In this document: in pieces, positions 61,982 through 64,000 of the stretch
Position numbering within the stretch: the stretch's first letter is position 1
How the letters are laid out: each line of letters begins with the position of its first letter
Assembly: GCF_014126615.1 (NCBI RefSeq)
Contig: NZ_CP059896.1
Location: 2,614,501-2,678,500, forward strand
Direction: 5' to 3'
Length of the DNA: 64,000 bases
Source: Ciceribacter thiooxidans
GTDB taxonomy: Bacteria > Pseudomonadota > Alphaproteobacteria > Rhizobiales > Rhizobiaceae
Program-made: the position numbers and the translations under genes
Notes under the pieces: model-generated
The model's input: only the letters and a program-made list of their open reading frames with translations
Told to the model about the DNA's origin: nothing
Databases searched by the model: none

Positions 61982-63139
61982 ATGAACGAATTGTCTCTTG
62001 TGGCGCAGGCTGCCTTCCAGCCTGCCAATACGGCGGATATTGCCGATGCTCTGGTGAATTCGTCGGGCCTTCGGGTCGACATCCAGCGGCGGCGTGGGCG
62101 CGGCGCGGGCATGAACCCCGGCGGCCGGTTCGAACCGACCGAGCGGGTCGCCTATGACGACGGCTGGACGACACTCGAGGACATGCCGCCGTTCCGGACG
62201 GAAGTGCAGGTGGAAAAGCCGCGCACGGCGATCACCCGCAACGAGTCGCCGGACATTCCCTTCGATCGCTCGGTGAACCCCTATCGCGGTTGCGAACACG
62301 GCTGCATCTACTGCTTCGCACGGCCGACGCACGCCTATATGGGCCTCTCGGCGGGTCTCGATTTCGAAAGCAAGCTCTTCGCCAAGCCGGATGCTCCGCG
62401 GCTCCTCGAACGGGAGCTCGCCAAGCCCGGCTACAAGCCGCGGACGATCGCGATCGGCACCAATACCGACCCCTACCAGCCGATCGAACGCGAATGGCGG
62501 ATCATGCGACAGGTGCTCGAAGTGCTGCAGAAGGCGAACCATCCGGTCGCCATCGTCACCAAGTCGGCGCTGATCACCCGCGACATCGACATCCTCGCGG
62601 CGATGGCCGAGAAGGGGCTGGCGAAGGTCGCGATCTCGGTGACGACGCTCGACCGCAAGCTGGCGCGGACCATGGAGCCGCGCGCTTCCACCCCGACGCG
62701 ACGGCTCGAGGCGATCCGCCGGCTGTCGGAGGCCGGCATTCCGACGGCGGTGATGATGGCGCCGGTGATCCCGGCACTCAACGACCACGAGATCGAGCGG
62801 GTGCTCGATTCCGGCAAGGCCGCAGGCGCATGCGAGGCGAGCTACGTCCTGCTCCGCCTGCCCCTGGAGGTGAGCCCGCTCTTCCGCGACTGGCTGCTGC
62901 AGAACTATCCCGATCGTTACCGGCACGTGATGTCGCTGGTCCGCTCGATGCGTGGCGGCAAGGACTATGATGCCGAATTCGGCAAGCGGATGAAGGGCGC
63001 GGGTCCGTATGCCTGGCAGATCAGCCGGCGCTTTGAAATGGCGACGAAACGGCTGGGGCTCGGGCGGCGCAGCATGCAGTTGCGCGACGATCTCTTTGTG
63101 CCGCCGAACGGCAGCGGCGTGCAGCTGTCGCTGCTCTGA
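61982..63139 (+). CDS. PA0069-family radical SAM protein (SPL-like)
   Basis: Predicted 385 aa. The radical-SAM cluster motif is CEHGCIYCFAR near residue 104. TIAIGTNTDPYQPIEREWRI near 158 and MMAPVIPALNDHEIERVLD near 258 follow, as in PA0069 and Rv2578c-type proteins related to spore photoproduct lyase. The N-terminal RRRGRGAGMNPGGRFEPT segment is also typical. A reaction has not been established for the family. The frame is open upstream to 61412, but GGAG about 8 nt before the ATG at 61982 sets the start. Confidence 0.9.
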   Translation: MNELSLVAQAAFQPANTADIADALVNSSGLRVDIQRRRGRGAGMNPGGRFEPTERVAYDDGWTTLEDMPPFRTEVQVEKPRTAITRNESPDIPFDRSVNPYRGCEHGCIYCFARPTHAYMGLSAGLDFESKLFAKPDAPRLLERELAKPGYKPRTIAIGTNTDPYQPIEREWRIMRQVLEVLQKANHPVAIVTKSALITRDIDILAAMAEKGLAKVAISVTTLDRKLARTMEPRASTPTRRLEAIRRLSEAGIPTAVMMAPVIPALNDHEIERVLDSGKAAGACEASYVLLRLPLEVSPLFRDWLLQNYPDRYRHVMSLVRSMRGGKDYDAEFGKRMKGAGPYAWQISRRFEMATKRLGLGRRSMQLRDDLFVPPNGSGVQLSLL

Positions 63140-63261
63140 AACAGAGTCCGGCGTGGCGGGAAGCTTTTCTCGCCGTGCCCTGCCCCGGACGACGCCGCCT
63201 CCGCGTCGCCTGGGGCCAGCCATTTGCTTTCCGGCGCGGGTTGCCCCCCTATCCCCACGCG

Positions 63262-63326
63262 CCGGATAAGTCCCCGGAGCCGCACCGGATGCGGGACATA
63301 GTGTCCCTTATCCGGGCCGGGGACTT
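63262..63326. promoter_or_regulatory. Interlaced inverted repeats upstream of rnhB
   Basis: CCGGATAAG (63262-63270) is repeated inverted as CTTATCCGG (63307-63315), and AAGTCCCCGG (63268-63277) as CCGGGGACTT (63317-63326). The order of the two motifs is swapped between the arms. Between them GGGACATAGTGTCCC (63293-63307) is a further palindrome. The block ends 36 bp before the rnhB start. Confidence 0.6.
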
Positions 63327-63361
63327 GCAGGAAGTCGGGTCGGCGTGCGATCACTGCCGCC

Positions 63362-64000
63362 ATGAAGCGTCGCACGCCGCCCGATTCTCCAGGCCTTTTC
63401 GCCAACCTGCCAGCCGGACCCGATTTCGAGCTGGAACGGTTGGCCGTCCGTGAGGGCTATTCCGGGATCGCCGGAACCGACGAGGCGGGCCGCGGACCGC
63501 TGGCCGGACCGGTCGTGGCCGCGGCGGTGATCCTCGATCCGGCCAACATTCCACCCGGCCTCAACGATTCCAAGAAGCTGACCGCCGTACAGCGGGAGAC
63601 GCTGTTCGAGACGATCCTCTCCTGCGCAACCGTCTCCGTCGCCTCGTCCTGTGCACGCCACATCGACAGCCGCGACATCCGCAAGGCGAGCCTCGATGCG
63701 ATGCGGCGGGCCGTCGCGGGGCTCGCGCTGCCGGCCGGCTTCGTGCTGACGGACGGACGCGACGTACCCGACGGGCTTTCCTGCCGAGGCAAGGCCGTCG
63801 TCAAGGGCGATGCCCGCTCCTTCTCGATCGCCGCGGCGTCGATCGTCGCGAAGGTCACCCGCGACCGCATGATGGCGCGCGCTGCAAGCGTATTTCCCCA
63901 TTACGGCTTCGAGGCCCATGCGGGCTATGGCACAGAGAAGCACCGCATGGCGATCGCGCTCCACGGCCCCTGCCTTCTGCACCGGATGAGTTTCCGGCCG
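63362..64000 (+). CDS. rnhB: Ribonuclease HII, 3' end outside the window
   Basis: The first 213 codons are present and the frame is open at the window edge. [20 protein letters not shown] near 36 carries the first acidic pair of the active site, with further Asp residues in [19 protein letters not shown] and [20 protein letters not shown]. RNase HII cuts RNA in RNA-DNA hybrids and starts removal of misincorporated ribonucleotides. The ATG at 63362 is used. In related rhizobia the next gene is often the DNA methylase ccrM, but that lies outside this window. Confidence 0.93.
   Translation, partial: MKRRTPPDSPGLFANLPAGPDFELERLAVREGYSGIAGTDEAGRGPLAGPVVAAAVILDPANIPPGLNDSKKLTAVQRETLFETILSCATVSVASSCARHIDSRDIRKASLDAMRRAVAGLALPAGFVLTDGRDVPDGLSCRGKAVVKGDARSFSIAAASIVAKVTRDRMMARAASVFPHYGFEAHAGYGTEKHRMAIALHGPCLLHRMSFRP

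Noticed and set aside
1-64000. tRNA genes, rRNA genes, CRISPR arrays, insertion sequences and prophage
   Set aside because: I looked for cloverleaf arms with CCA-type ends, evenly spaced repeats, transposase motifs and phage genes and saw none. A short or divergent tRNA could be missed by eye.

Overview
The window is high-GC chromosomal DNA of an alphaproteobacterium, most likely a member of the Rhizobiaceae close to Sinorhizobium/Ensifer, Shinella or Rhizobium. This rests on gene content (three chemoreceptors of rhizobial type, a BA14K-family protein, a DUF1217 protein, split glyQ/glyS, the glycine-betaine monooxygenase pair), on intergenic mosaic palindromes of the RIME/REP kind, and on GC-rich codon use with long antisense shadow frames. 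I recall, but could not check, that an enoyl-CoA hydratase next to an McpU-type receptor and a dxs/tlyA cluster also occur on the S. meliloti chromosome. The window is mostly ordinary core chromosome. No tRNA, rRNA, CRISPR array, prophage or insertion-sequence transposase was recognised.

1-13 kb: an acyl-CoA dehydrogenase and an enoyl-CoA hydratase (beta-oxidation), a phosphotransferase gene, a dCache chemoreceptor, a small secreted Cys-containing protein, a TSUP permease, a TrmA/RlmD-type RNA methyltransferase overlapping tlyA, a DUF4424 protein and a CHASE3-like chemoreceptor. Two genes here (the phosphotransferase and the permease) each look like an about 1-kb single-gene insertion. Each sits between the intact 3' end of a core gene and a second copy of that same 3' end. 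13-25 kb: dxs, a pirin, a Tat-exported PhoX-type phosphatase, a BA14K protein, gbcA/gbcB, a conserved hypothetical gene, a GGDEF protein with a broken active-site motif, and a Sua5-type gene leading an operon. 25-39 kb: a FAD-linked oxidase overlapping a one-domain ModE-like regulator, convergent with modABC. A good Mo-box-like inverted repeat lies in front of modA. A large DUF1217-repeat protein, ubiA, cfa, tex and purD follow.

39-52 kb: an sCache-type chemoreceptor, a small Asp/Asn/Gly/His-rich secreted protein preceded by four GTCAG motifs spaced exactly 11 bp apart, a DUF523 gene, and a minus-strand run glyQ - DUF4328 - lemA - EPSP synthase (atypical active-site loop) - DUF2207 - glyS. 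A TetR gene then faces a DUF1348 gene across a region with two perfect palindromes. 52-64 kb: an S49 peptidase, an NRAMP transporter with a Mur-box-like site, a TrmN6-type methyltransferase, DUF2007, a polyprenyl diphosphate synthase (TTG start), an exported TPR protein, ispE, moaB, two glycosyltransferases, a PA0069-type radical SAM protein and the 5' part of rnhB, which runs off the window.

Functional threads: isoprenoid/quinone supply (dxs, ispE, polyprenyl synthase, ubiA); molybdenum (modABC, the ModE-like gene, moaB); taxis (three receptors, of which only the second ends in a CheR-docking-type pentapeptide); and RNA modification/translation (TrmA-type, TlyA, Sua5, TrmN6, glyQ/glyS). The best candidates for something undescribed are the two tail-duplicating single-gene insertions, the lemA-EPSPS-DUF2207 operon, and the 11-bp direct-repeat array.
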